Below the pieces are notes generated by a model. The model had not been told where the DNA came from. It searched no databases and saw nothing but the letters and a program-made list of their open reading frames with translations. A stretch of DNA of 64,000 nt from Anaerolineae bacterium (GTDB lineage Bacteria; Chloroflexota; Anaerolineae; Promineifilales; Promineifilaceae), in the NCBI GenBank assembly GCA_023384355.1, contig JAHDWL010000006.1, positions 21,514 through 85,513 on the forward strand, read 5' to 3'. Below, piece by piece: positions 54,697 to 63,017 of the stretch. Made by a program: the position numbers and the translations under genes. Each line of letters opens with the position of its first letter. The stretch's first letter is position 1.

Positions 54697-55533
54697 ATGC
54701 AACCCAAAGCGACCCCCAAGACCAAAGCCGTCCGCGCTGTAAAGCGTACTTTCTATGACCTGCGTCACGCCGCCTACGTCGGCGGGCTGGCTCCCGGCCA
54801 CACCGATTATGCGCGCTTTGTCATTGTCGCCTCGGCCCGCACCGGCTCCACGCTGGTGACCCGCTCGCTCAACCAGCACGGCGCGGCCGTCACCTACGGT
54901 GAGATCATGCGCCATCCCGACCTCTTCCCGGCCCGCTTCCCCGAGCTGGGCAACAGCGCCGGGTTGTTCCGGAATGATCCGGCGCGATTCCTGGAAGAAC
55001 GCATCTACCGCAAATATCCCGACTCTGTCGCGGCCGTCGGCTTCAAAATATTCTACAGTCACGCTCCTCGCGACACGGTTTGGGGTCAGGCGGTGTGGGA
55101 TTATCTGGTGGGGCAACCGGCTTTGCGGGTCATCCATCTGCGACGGCGCAACCTGCTGGCCGCCCAAATCTCGCGCAAGAAGGCCGCCGCCGCCGATGAG
55201 TGGATCAAGTATTCCGACGCATCCCAGGCGACCGGCGTGACGCTGGATTACGAGGAAACTCGCGCCCGCTTCGAACAAGCCCGGGCATGGGAGCGGGAAT
55301 ACAACGCCCTCTTTGCCGGCCATCCGCTAATGGACCTTGTATATGAGGATGTGGCCGCAAATTATGCGGGGGAAATGCAGCGGGTACAATCTTTCCTGAG
55401 CCTTCCTCCCCGCGACGTCCCCCCGGCCACCAAAAAACGGCCGCCACAACCCCTGTCAGAGCAGATAGCCAACTACGACGACCTCAAGGCCCGGTTCGCG
55501 GACACGCCCTGGGGGGAGTTTTTTACGGACTAG
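54697..55533 (+). CDS. Stf0-like sulfotransferase
   Basis: 278 residues from ATG 54697. An in-frame ATG at 54637 overlaps the previous gene, and the 20 extra residues look non-family. The PAPS loop is FVIVASARTGSTLVTRSL, and the 3'-phosphate-like segment is VIHLRRRNLLAAQISRKKA with Arg and Ser. The Stf0-type pattern (SARTGS near the N-terminus; the R-R-N-L-L-A-Q-x-S motif) recalls trehalose 2-sulfotransferase. The acceptor could be a glycan or glycolipid. No clear ribosome site at either start, so translation may be coupled to the upstream gene. It is the last of the eight sulfotransferase-type genes. Confidence 0.8.
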   Translation: MQPKATPKTKAVRAVKRTFYDLRHAAYVGGLAPGHTDYARFVIVASARTGSTLVTRSLNQHGAAVTYGEIMRHPDLFPARFPELGNSAGLFRNDPARFLEERIYRKYPDSVAAVGFKIFYSHAPRDTVWGQAVWDYLVGQPALRVIHLRRRNLLAAQISRKKAAAADEWIKYSDASQATGVTLDYEETRARFEQARAWEREYNALFAGHPLMDLVYEDVAANYAGEMQRVQSFLSLPPRDVPPATKKRPPQPLSEQIANYDDLKARFADTPWGEFFTD

Positions 55534-55922
55534 TTTAAATCGTGAGATCGAGTCTGGGGCGATCATATGATCATCGGCCTCCGGTCCCGTGAGTTTATTG
55601 CAGGTGCAGCGCGTCCAGGTTGTCGTCAAGGTCGTTGAGTTCGCCATTCCTGTATTGACGCCGGATAACAGAATCCTGCCAAAAGGATTCTGGTGTGGTC
55701 GGGAAAACGGGTTGTTTGCGCCTTAAGTAAATGACCGTTAAGAAACCCTGTAAGGAATCCTTCCTATCATGTAGAGTGCAGTGGTTTCCCCCCAAACCAT
55801 TGTTTGCATTTGCCGGAGTCAAGGAGTAGCACTTCGGAAGGAAAAACTATACCGACTGGCGGCGCTCTGCCGCGGCGCGGGTGGCGGGCATTTCTGCTGC
55901 CCGGCGCGAGGAGTAAAGGCAC
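55534..55922. other. Intergenic region before the fifth giant secreted protein
   Basis: 389 bp with no supported gene. It contains the 12-bp palindrome GATCATATGATC (55561-55572), a perfect 9-bp stem with 6-nt loop (55669-55677 with 55684-55692), and GC-rich sequence with GGAGTAAAGG just before the ATG at 55923. The perfect stem may be a terminator for the sulfotransferase operon or part of a leader. Confidence 0.5.
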
Positions 55923-58900
55923 ATGAGTGTAAAAACACAATTGCGACCCGTACTGATTCTCTGTCTGATGGCCATTATGGTGGTATTGTTGTCGGCCGTT
56001 CCCCCGATTGCAGCCGAAACCGATGACTTTAGCCTGACCACACAGGTTGACCCACCCGGCAGCGGCACGGTCAGCGTCGATCCTGGCCCGCCCTATAGCC
56101 AGAATCAGGTCGTGACATTGACGGCCGCGCCGGCAACCGGTTATACCTTTGACCGGTGGGTATTGAACGACGACACCGGTTGGTGGGACGCCGGCTGGGA
56201 TTATCGCGTCGAATTGACGGCCGCTGCCGCCGGCTTTGCTCGCAAGAACAAGCCGGCCGAGTTCAATATCAACTTTACCCAACTGTGGAATACGCTGGGG
56301 GTGAATGGCACGCTTGACCCCAACTCCATCCGCGTGGTAGAGGTGAACGCCGGCGGCGATGTGATCGATGACACAATCGCTTTCCAGTTTGACCAGGCGT
56401 CGGATTATCATGCGACGAACAAGGCGGCCGGCACGCTCGTCCTGATTATGGAGGGCAACACGGCTGCCGGGGTCACCCGCCGCTACCAGGTCTACTTTGA
56501 CGTGACCGGCAAGGGCTTTGCCCCACCCGCTGTTCCGGCACAGGTGATCTTGTCGGAGCAGGCGGATCAGGACGTCGCCGCTTACAAAATCCAGGCCGCC
56601 ACCGGCACGCTGTTTATCCACAAGACCGGCGGCGGCATCTCCAGCTATAACGATATCAACGGGATCGACTGGGTGAGCTGGAACTCCGCTACAGGTTCGG
56701 CCGGCCAGTACCGTGGCATCCCCAACTCCGCCGGAGGCAGCAATTCGGGTGTCTTCCATCCGGGTAAGGGAAATATGACGGCCACAGTGCTCAATCAGGG
56801 GCCGATTAAGATTACATTGCACTTCATTGCCAAAAAGGTGCAAGGGGACACAGGCCGGTGGGAAGGTATATTCGAGTTTTACCCGGACTATACGACCTTC
56901 ACCATGCTTGGAACCAAGGCCAACACCGTCCAGACTTACCCGTTCTACCTCCTCTACGAAGGAACGCCGGGTGGACAGCTGAACCCCACCACCGATTTCA
57001 TCGTGTTCAGCAACGGCGAGCAGATCACCGGCAATCAGACACGCGACGGCGATTTACCCAACGAGGAGTGGGCATTTGTCGCCGACCCCAGTTCCGGCGC
57101 GAGTGGGCGGGCCATTTACCTGATTAACCACACCGACGACACCCAGAACGACACCTATTTCCCGTCCGGAGCCAAGGACATGACGATTCTTGGTTTTGGC
57201 CGCAGCGGGTCGAATCCGCTTATCCCCGGCACGACTGTGCCTCGCAAATACTCGTTCGGCCTGATGGATGAGACGACGTTCGACGGCTCCAAACCCGTCA
57301 TCTACAACGTCTACAAGCCGATGGATGTGACCGTTGGCGCGGCCGAATCCCGGTCCGGAGCCTCTCTGGGCACACAGAATCCTGTGCAGTTCACAATCAC
57401 CGGCGAGCACTCGATTACTGCCCTGTTCAAGCCGTTGCAATACACAGTGACGACATCGGTCAGCCCGATCAACACCGGCACGGTATCCAAATCGCCCGAC
57501 AAGTCCTTGTATGATCATGGCGAAAGCGTGACCCTGACGGCATCGCCGACTGCTGCCGGGTACAGCTTTGCCGGCTGGCAGGGGGATGTGAACGGGATGG
57601 AAAACCCCAAAACGGTCCAGGTCACCAAGAACATGGTCGTCACCGCTCTGTTCGCCCAGAAATTCACCGTTGTCACCAGCTCCAACCCGGTCGAGGGAGG
57701 TTCGGTCACTGTTTTCCCACAGCAGGATAGCTATGATCCGGGTACCGAGATAACCCTGACCGCCAACGCCAACCCGAACTTCACTTTTACCGGCTGGAGC
57801 GGCAGCTTCTCCGGCTCCGAAAACCCCAAGGTCGTCACAGTCAACGGCAACCTCAACATCGTCGGTAACTTTGGGGCGGCGCAATATACGTTCAACGCCA
57901 CTTCGGCCGGCAACGGCACCGTCGACTGGACGCCCAAGAAGGATTTCTACGCCGCCGGCGAACAGGTAACCGTGACGGCCACACCTGATTCCGGCTTTGC
58001 TTTCAACGGCTGGACGGGAAGCATCATATCGTCTATCAATCCCCTGACGATTCCGATTTCCGGCAATATGTCGCTTGTCGGCAATTTTGTTGCCTCGCAA
58101 ACCTACACAGTTTCGGTAACTGTGCCGGGCGGCGGCGGAACGGTGAACAAAAATCCGCCGGGGCCGAACTATCCGGCCGGTTCTTCCGTCACCCTGACGG
58201 CCGTGCCGGCCGCTGGCAAGCGGTTCGTCGAATGGGGCGGAGACGCGAATGGTTCCGACAACCCCAAGACCATCACCGTTAACGGCAACATGAACATCAC
58301 TGCCACGTTCGCCGATGACGGCTACCCGCTTAATATCACTCTCTCCCCGCCGGAAGGTGGCGTTGTATTCCGAAACCCGGACGATCCGTTCTACCCCGCC
58401 GGCACGGTCGTCACCTTGACGGTCGTGACCAACGCCGGGTGGACTTTTGAAGGCTGGACCGGGGATGTCACTGTGGTCAATGACACCACGGCCACCGTCG
58501 AAATTGTAGAAGGTGGAAACAATGTCACCGCCATGTTCAGCGCGCCCGGCCCTTATACCCTGACCGTCACCAAAACCGGAGACGGCACCGGCGATGTCAC
58601 GATCAATCCCCTAAAAGCTGAATACGCTTACGGTGAGGTCGTGAAGCTGACGGCCGTGCCGACCGGAGGATCGGCTTTCACCGGATGGTCCGGCGACGCT
58701 ACAGGCACAAAGAATCCGCTCAACGTCACGATGAACGGCAACAAGAATATTGTCGCCAATTTTATCGAACCGAGTGGCCCCTTCAGCGACAACTTTGATA
58801 CATGTGGCCTTAGCCCACGCTGGGGTACGCCGATCAACCCGCTGGGTGACGCCACAATCGGCGTGAACGGCACACATTTAACGATAGTGGTTCCCGAGGG

Positions 58901-59651
58901 CGTAACGCACAATCTCTGGAGCGATATCGACACCGCGCCGCGAATCATGCAGGACGCCGACAATGTCAACTTTGAGTATATCGTCAAGTTCGATTCAGCT
59001 GTGAGTCTGAACGCCCAGATGCAGGGGATTGTTATCCAGCAGGATGCCCAAAATCTCGTCCGCTTCGACTTTGAATACAACAATGGTCTGAAAGCGTTCG
59101 CGATGCCGTTCCAGGCTGGAAGCCCAATCAACCAGCGAAAGATTTCGGTCGATATCCTCAATCCGGCTCTTGCGGTTTATATGAAGATCGCCCGAACAGA
59201 TAACAACTGGGTCATGTCCTATAGCGGCAACGGCACTGACTGGATCGATGCGGGAACGATCAAGAACTACATCCTGAACGTACAAGAGGTGGGCATTTTT
59301 GCCGGTAATGTGGCGTCCAAAAACGCCCCGGCTCCGGCTCACACGGCCATCGTCGATTACTTCCAGAATGTAGCCCAGGGCCCAATCGGCGAAGATCGGC
59401 CGCTGTTGGATATTAATACGGAAGGCAATGGTTCGGTAACGACCGACCCGCCGTTCAACCAACTGGCCTGTGGCCAGACGGTAACTCTGACGGCCCTCTC
59501 CGGCGCGGGCGCAACCTTCCTTGGCTGGAGTGGTGATGTGACCGGCACGCAGGTCGTGGTGACTCTCTTGCTGAACGGGCCGAAGTCAGTCACGGCCAGC
59601 TTCACCGGTACCAAGCAGTATCAGTTGTTGCTGCCGATGATCACCCGGTAA
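55923..59651 (+). CDS. Giant secreted lectin/B-repeat protein with an inserted domain
   Basis: 1242 residues. Signal peptide 1-31. The first B-repeat starts at about 36 (GSGTVSVDPGPPYSQNQ, ATGYTFDRWVLNDDTG) and resumes at about 480 (LGTQNPVQFTITGEHSITAL). In between lies a domain of about 395 residues (WWDAGWDYRVELT; QYRGIPNSAG; FHPGKGNMTATVLNQGP; FYLLYEGTPGG) that looks like a beta-sandwich of secreted glycan-related proteins, function unknown. Six further repeats follow (to about 950), then a lectin module (954-1152), an eighth repeat and the tail YQLLLPMITR. Mature Cys are just the lectin and last-repeat pair. Likely a surface glycan-binding or processing protein. It stands alone between two intergenic regions and is followed by a hairpin. 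Confidence 0.85.
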   Translation: MSVKTQLRPVLILCLMAIMVVLLSAVPPIAAETDDFSLTTQVDPPGSGTVSVDPGPPYSQNQVVTLTAAPATGYTFDRWVLNDDTGWWDAGWDYRVELTAAAAGFARKNKPAEFNINFTQLWNTLGVNGTLDPNSIRVVEVNAGGDVIDDTIAFQFDQASDYHATNKAAGTLVLIMEGNTAAGVTRRYQVYFDVTGKGFAPPAVPAQVILSEQADQDVAAYKIQAATGTLFIHKTGGGISSYNDINGIDWVSWNSATGSAGQYRGIPNSAGGSNSGVFHPGKGNMTATVLNQGPIKITLHFIAKKVQGDTGRWEGIFEFYPDYTTFTMLGTKANTVQTYPFYLLYEGTPGGQLNPTTDFIVFSNGEQITGNQTRDGDLPNEEWAFVADPSSGASGRAIYLINHTDDTQNDTYFPSGAKDMTILGFGRSGSNPLIPGTTVPRKYSFGLMDETTFDGSKPVIYNVYKPMDVTVGAAESRSGASLGTQNPVQFTITGEHSITALFKPLQYTVTTSVSPINTGTVSKSPDKSLYDHGESVTLTASPTAAGYSFAGWQGDVNGMENPKTVQVTKNMVVTALFAQKFTVVTSSNPVEGGSVTVFPQQDSYDPGTEITLTANANPNFTFTGWSGSFSGSENPKVVTVNGNLNIVGNFGAAQYTFNATSAGNGTVDWTPKKDFYAAGEQVTVTATPDSGFAFNGWTGSIISSINPLTIPISGNMSLVGNFVASQTYTVSVTVPGGGGTVNKNPPGPNYPAGSSVTLTAVPAAGKRFVEWGGDANGSDNPKTITVNGNMNITATFADDGYPLNITLSPPEGGVVFRNPDDPFYPAGTVVTLTVVTNAGWTFEGWTGDVTVVNDTTATVEIVEGGNNVTAMFSAPGPYTLTVTKTGDGTGDVTINPLKAEYAYGEVVKLTAVPTGGSAFTGWSGDATGTKNPLNVTMNGNKNIVANFIEPSGPFSDNFDTCGLSPRWGTPINPLGDATIGVNGTHLTIVVPEGVTHNLWSDIDTAPRIMQDADNVNFEYIVKFDSAVSLNAQMQGIVIQQDAQNLVRFDFEYNNGLKAFAMPFQAGSPINQRKISVDILNPALAVYMKIARTDNNWVMSYSGNGTDWIDAGTIKNYILNVQEVGIFAGNVASKNAPAPAHTAIVDYFQNVAQGPIGEDRPLLDINTEGNGSVTTDPPFNQLACGQTVTLTALSGAGATFLGWSGDVTGTQVVVTLLLNGPKSVTASFTGTKQYQLLLPMITR

Positions 59652-59659
59652 TTTGTCAT

Positions 59660-59698
59660 GGCAAGCAGGGCAGACTACCCCGGTCTGTCCTGCTTGCC
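59660..59698 (+). terminator. 16-bp hairpin after the fifth giant protein
   Basis: GGCAAGCAGGGCAGAC (59660-59675) pairs with 59683-59698 with one G-T wobble and a 7-nt loop, 8 bp after the stop. It is followed by TGTCTCTCC, slightly T-rich. Confidence 0.8.
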
Positions 59699-59812
59699 TG
59701 TCTCTCCGGCAGCCACCGCCGTGGTGTTAGGACGCGTGGCGCGAGGATGCGTGGCGAAAACGCCGGGTACTCCTCGCGTTTTTGATGGGTCTGGGTCTTT
59801 GTCGATTGAACG

Positions 59813-60283
59813 TTACCGGTAGAGTTCCGCCGCCGACCGACGCAGATCGACGAACACCGGGTGGATGCAGGCGATGATTGCCGCCAGCCGGGCGGCGACA
59901 TCCGCCCGATACGCCTCGGTCAGCGGCGCGTCGGGATAGACCTCGTAGATCTTTGTCCAGCCCCTGTCCCACATCTCCGCTTCGATGGATTCGCCGAGCG
60001 TGGCCTTAATCTCGAACAGGTGGCGGCGAAAGCCGTCCAGCAGCAGCCGGTTGAGGTGATGGTCGCGCGCCTCGCAGTGGAAGCCCAGCTCCCAGCCGGT
60101 GGTGAGGCGTCCGGGTCGCTGGCCCACGTGGCTGACCTCGTAATGCAGCGCCGGCTCCCCGTAATGGATTTGCAGCAGACTCCACGGCCGCCGCACCTGG
60201 AACCCGCGCAACGCGACCGGCAACAACGGCCGCAACACATCCGGCAGCGAATTGATGAAAGTGGTCTGTGATATCGCGCTCAT
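59813..60283 (-). CDS. Uncharacterised small protein
   Basis: 156 residues from ATG 60283. I recognise no named domain. The centre (RPWSLLQIHYGEPALHYEVS; WELGFHCEARDHHLNRLLLD; FEIKATLGESIEAEMWDRGW) recalls a family of small hypothetical proteins I associate with Chloroflexota and Deinococcus-like bacteria. No signal or membrane helix. A TATACT box lies 10 bp before the ATG and there is no ribosome site, so the mRNA may be leaderless. An upstream start at 60358 would overlap the divergent methyltransferase start. Divergent pairing with a DNA methyltransferase raises the idea of a restriction or control partner, but no nuclease motif is convincing. Confidence 0.6.
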   Translation of the reverse strand: MSAISQTTFINSLPDVLRPLLPVALRGFQVRRPWSLLQIHYGEPALHYEVSHVGQRPGRLTTGWELGFHCEARDHHLNRLLLDGFRRHLFEIKATLGESIEAEMWDRGWTKIYEVYPDAPLTEAYRADVAARLAAIIACIHPVFVDLRRSAAELYR

Positions 60284-60292
60284 GCAGCTTGT

Positions 60293-60300
60293 AGTATAAT
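60293..60300. promoter_or_regulatory. Overlapping divergent -10 boxes
   Basis: TATAAT on the plus strand (60295-60300) and TATACT on the minus strand (60293-60298) overlap. They would drive the methyltransferase and the small minus-strand gene respectively. No clear -35 elements. Confidence 0.4.
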
Positions 60301-60347
60301 CCCGCCTGATCGCTTTTCCCAACCGAAGCCGCTCCGTCCGGAGGTTC

Positions 60348-62144
60348 ATGAACAGCAAACAGCGTGCCTGGGGACAATTCGCTACGCCCGTCGATGTAGC
60401 CGACCTGTTACTCGGTTTTTGCCTGCGCCGTCCCGATGACTTGCTGCTCGATCCCGGCTGCGGGGACGGGGCGCTCTTGCGGCGGGCGGCACACTGGCGC
60501 GCGTGGCTGGCATCCGGCCGGCCGCCGCCGCCTACGCTCTATGGCGTTGAACTTGATCCCACGGCGGCCGCCTCGGCTGCTGATGTGCCCGGCGCGGTGA
60601 TCGAACAAGCCAATTTCTTCACGCTGAATCCCGACGATTACCCCCGATTTGATGCCATCGTCGGCAATCCGCCCTATACGCGCGCCGAGTGGATCGACCG
60701 GCTGGACGTCGGAAACCAGCCTTCACTATTTCCCGCGAACGAATCCCCCGCGGAGCCACCGGCGACAACGCCGCTCCTGCCGCGCGAGTTGGGCAAGACG
60801 CTCAGCGGACGGGCCGGGCTTTATGCCTTTTTCCTTCTCCACAGCCTCGGCTTCCTGCGCGAGGGCGGCCGACTGGGTTTTGTGGTGCCTAACGGCTGGC
60901 TGGATGTGGCCTATGGCGAGGGACTTAAGCGGTTCATTCTCGACCATTTCCGGGTTGTGGCGGTCGTCGAGTCGGCCGTGGAGCGCTGGTTCGCCGCGGC
61001 TCGCGTCAACACCTGTCTTATCATCCTGGAGCGGACGGATGAGCAGGCCGCTCGCCGGGCCAACCGCGTCCGTTTTGTTCGCTTGCGGCAGCCGCTGGCC
61101 GAGTTGCTCGGCCGCGACACCGACAGTCGCCGGATAGCCGCCGTCGAGCAACTGGTGACACGCCTGTTGCCCGCCCTCGATCGGCAGACGGCCGGGGCAG
61201 CGACGCGAGTCATCGCCCAGGGTGAGCTGGGTGCGGCCGAGCGGTGGGGAACCTATCTGCGCGCGCCGGAGTTTTTCCTGCATCCCTCGTCGCGACCGGT
61301 TGCGCCCCTCGGTGAATGGGCTGACGTTCAGCGCGGCTATACGACCGGGGCCAACGACTTCTTCATCCTCGATCCCCAACGTGTCGAGGAATGGGGTATC
61401 GAGCCAAAATATCGCCGGCCGCTGCTCAAGTCGTTGCGCGGAATCCGCGCGCACAGGGTGAGCCGGAGCGACTGCCGTCACGAGTTGTTGCTCATCCCGC
61501 CGGGGGAGCAGCCGGTGGGCACGGCCGCCGCCGGTTATCTGGAATGGGGGGCGCAGCGCGGCATCCCCGAACGGCCCACCTGCGCCATGCGTCGCCCGTG
61601 GTACGCGCTGCCCGAACAGGAACCCGGCGCGGTCTTTCTGGCCAAGGGCGTCTGGCAACGTCATTTTGCGCCGGTCGCCGTGGAACCAATCGCCGTCGAC
61701 CAGCAGCTATACCGGATTATCCCGCTGGGGCAGTCTATTGAAGCGGGAGTTACCCCGCAGATCGTGGCAGCATTGCTCAACAGCACGTGGTTCGCACTGG
61801 CTTGCGAGCTGGGCGGCCGGGTAAATTTCGGCGAGGGCGTCCTGTGGCTGGCTTCCTATGAGATTGACCGAATCCTGCTGCCCGACCCGCGCGCGCTGGC
61901 TGCCGGAGAGCGCCGCGAGCTGGCCGCTGCCTTCAGCCGTCTGGCTATGCTGCCTGTCGCCGATACTGTTGAGATGTTATTGAGCGAGGAACGTCGGGCG
62001 CTGGATGAATTGGTGTTCGACCTGATTGGCTTGTCGACGAGCGAGCGCGCGGCGGCACGTGAGGTGTTGGTCGAATGCCTGACCGGACGCCGCCGCCGGG
62101 CGAAGAAGCCCCGCCATGAGGAGAAACAGCCGGATGTCGATTGA
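60348..62144 (+). CDS. N6-adenine DNA methyltransferase (Eco57I/TaqI-like)
   Basis: 598 residues. SAM motif I is LLLDPGCGDGALLRRAAHWR (about residues 32-50), motif IV is FDAIVGNPPYTRAEW with NPPY (about 107-110), and the block GRLGFVVPNGWLDVAYGEGL follows. The C-terminal half (about 310-560: WADVQRGYTTGANDFFIL; ALLNSTWFALACELGGRVNF) looks like a target-recognition domain of type IIG/BREX-type methylases. No fused nuclease is seen at the N-terminus, so it looks like a solitary methyltransferase or one whose endonuclease is elsewhere. GGAGG 5 bp before the ATG. Its stop overlaps nth by 11 bp. Confidence 0.87.
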   Translation: MNSKQRAWGQFATPVDVADLLLGFCLRRPDDLLLDPGCGDGALLRRAAHWRAWLASGRPPPPTLYGVELDPTAAASAADVPGAVIEQANFFTLNPDDYPRFDAIVGNPPYTRAEWIDRLDVGNQPSLFPANESPAEPPATTPLLPRELGKTLSGRAGLYAFFLLHSLGFLREGGRLGFVVPNGWLDVAYGEGLKRFILDHFRVVAVVESAVERWFAAARVNTCLIILERTDEQAARRANRVRFVRLRQPLAELLGRDTDSRRIAAVEQLVTRLLPALDRQTAGAATRVIAQGELGAAERWGTYLRAPEFFLHPSSRPVAPLGEWADVQRGYTTGANDFFILDPQRVEEWGIEPKYRRPLLKSLRGIRAHRVSRSDCRHELLLIPPGEQPVGTAAAGYLEWGAQRGIPERPTCAMRRPWYALPEQEPGAVFLAKGVWQRHFAPVAVEPIAVDQQLYRIIPLGQSIEAGVTPQIVAALLNSTWFALACELGGRVNFGEGVLWLASYEIDRILLPDPRALAAGERRELAAAFSRLAMLPVADTVEMLLSEERRALDELVFDLIGLSTSERAAAREVLVECLTGRRRRAKKPRHEEKQPDVD

Positions 62145-62823
62145 ATTTATTCGTGAGAAATATGACGCTGTGTTCAGCATCCTGAACGAGACCTATGGCC
62201 GGCCCGCGCTTCACCCCAACGGATCGCCTGTCAATGAACTGGTGGGTACGATCATTTCCCAGGCTACAACCGACACCAACACCGATCGCGCCTATGCCGC
62301 GCTGACCGCCCGCTTCCCTGATTGGGAGAGTGTCATGAACGCGCCGCCGGAGCAGGTCATCGACGCCATTCGCTCGGCGGGCCTGGCCAACACCAAAGGG
62401 CCGCGTATCCAGGCCGCGCTGCGCTATATCTATCGCGAGCGCGGCGAATTATCACTGGACTTTCTGGCCGATATGCCGCTGGACGAGGCGATGCGCTGGC
62501 TGACCGCGATTGAGGGCGTCGGCCCCAAGACGGCCACAATCGTGCTGCTCTTCTCCTTCGGCCGCCCGGTTTTCCCGGTCGACACCCACGTTTATCGCGT
62601 CACGGGTCGTCTGGGTCTGATTCCGCCGCGCATGAACGCCGTCCAGGCCCACGACCGCCTGATCGAACTGGGGGAGCCGGACACTTACTACCCGATGCAC
62701 ATCAACCTGATCCATCACGGCCGCGAGATCTGCCACGCGCGCACGCCGCTGTGTCACATCTGCCCCCTGCAGGATTGGTGCGATTATTACCGGACAACAT
62801 ACTTGCCGGCTGCCGGCGCGTGA
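62134..62823 (+). CDS. nth: Endonuclease III-type DNA glycosylase/AP lyase
   Basis: 229 residues. It excises oxidised pyrimidines and cuts at abasic sites. The helix-hairpin-helix is IEGVGPKTATIVLLFSFG, with catalytic Lys in GPKTA; the catalytic Asp is in FPVDTHVYRV. The C-terminal [4Fe-4S] loop C-x6-C-x2-C-x5-C is intact (CHARTPLCHICPLQDWC). ATG 62134 is preferred over 62116; both are in frame and GAGGAG precedes 62134. It overlaps the methyltransferase and is probably co-transcribed. Full length. Confidence 0.93.
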   Translation: MSIEFIREKYDAVFSILNETYGRPALHPNGSPVNELVGTIISQATTDTNTDRAYAALTARFPDWESVMNAPPEQVIDAIRSAGLANTKGPRIQAALRYIYRERGELSLDFLADMPLDEAMRWLTAIEGVGPKTATIVLLFSFGRPVFPVDTHVYRVTGRLGLIPPRMNAVQAHDRLIELGEPDTYYPMHINLIHHGREICHARTPLCHICPLQDWCDYYRTTYLPAAGA

Positions 62824-62844
62824 GATGGCACGGGATCTATCAGG

Positions 62845-62902
62845 TCGGGCAAAGGGGCGAGACATCGCCGGGAAAGCGGAAGGATGCGATCCGTTTGCCC
62901 GA
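62845..62902. repeat. 9-bp inverted repeat after nth
   Basis: TCGGGCAAA (62845-62853) and TTTGCCCGA (62894-62902) are exact complements separated by 40 bp in the 194-bp gap between nth and the sigma-factor gene. Possibly a weak terminator. Confidence 0.35.
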
Positions 62903-62973
62903 TTTCGGCACGGCCGCATAACGAATTACCCGGCCCAACGCCGATTGGAAGCGACGCCCGGCCACTTAACGGC

Positions 62974-62979
62974 TACAAT
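62974..62979 (+). promoter_or_regulatory. Candidate -10 box (TACAAT) before the sigma-factor gene
   Basis: GGCTACAAT lies 38 bp before the ATG and predicts a leader of about 32 nt. It matches the GCTACAAT box before the aminotransferase gene. No good -35 is visible. Confidence 0.4.
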
Positions 62980-63017
62980 ACCCGTCGCATGGCGAGATAG
63001 ATCTGCCGTATAAATTT

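Noticed and set aside
55923-59651. Idea that the giant proteins are cell-wall anchored by LPXTG, PEP-CTERM or S-layer homology domains
   Set aside because: None of these motifs is present. The C-termini end in a short hydrophobic-proline tail without a membrane helix and basic patch.
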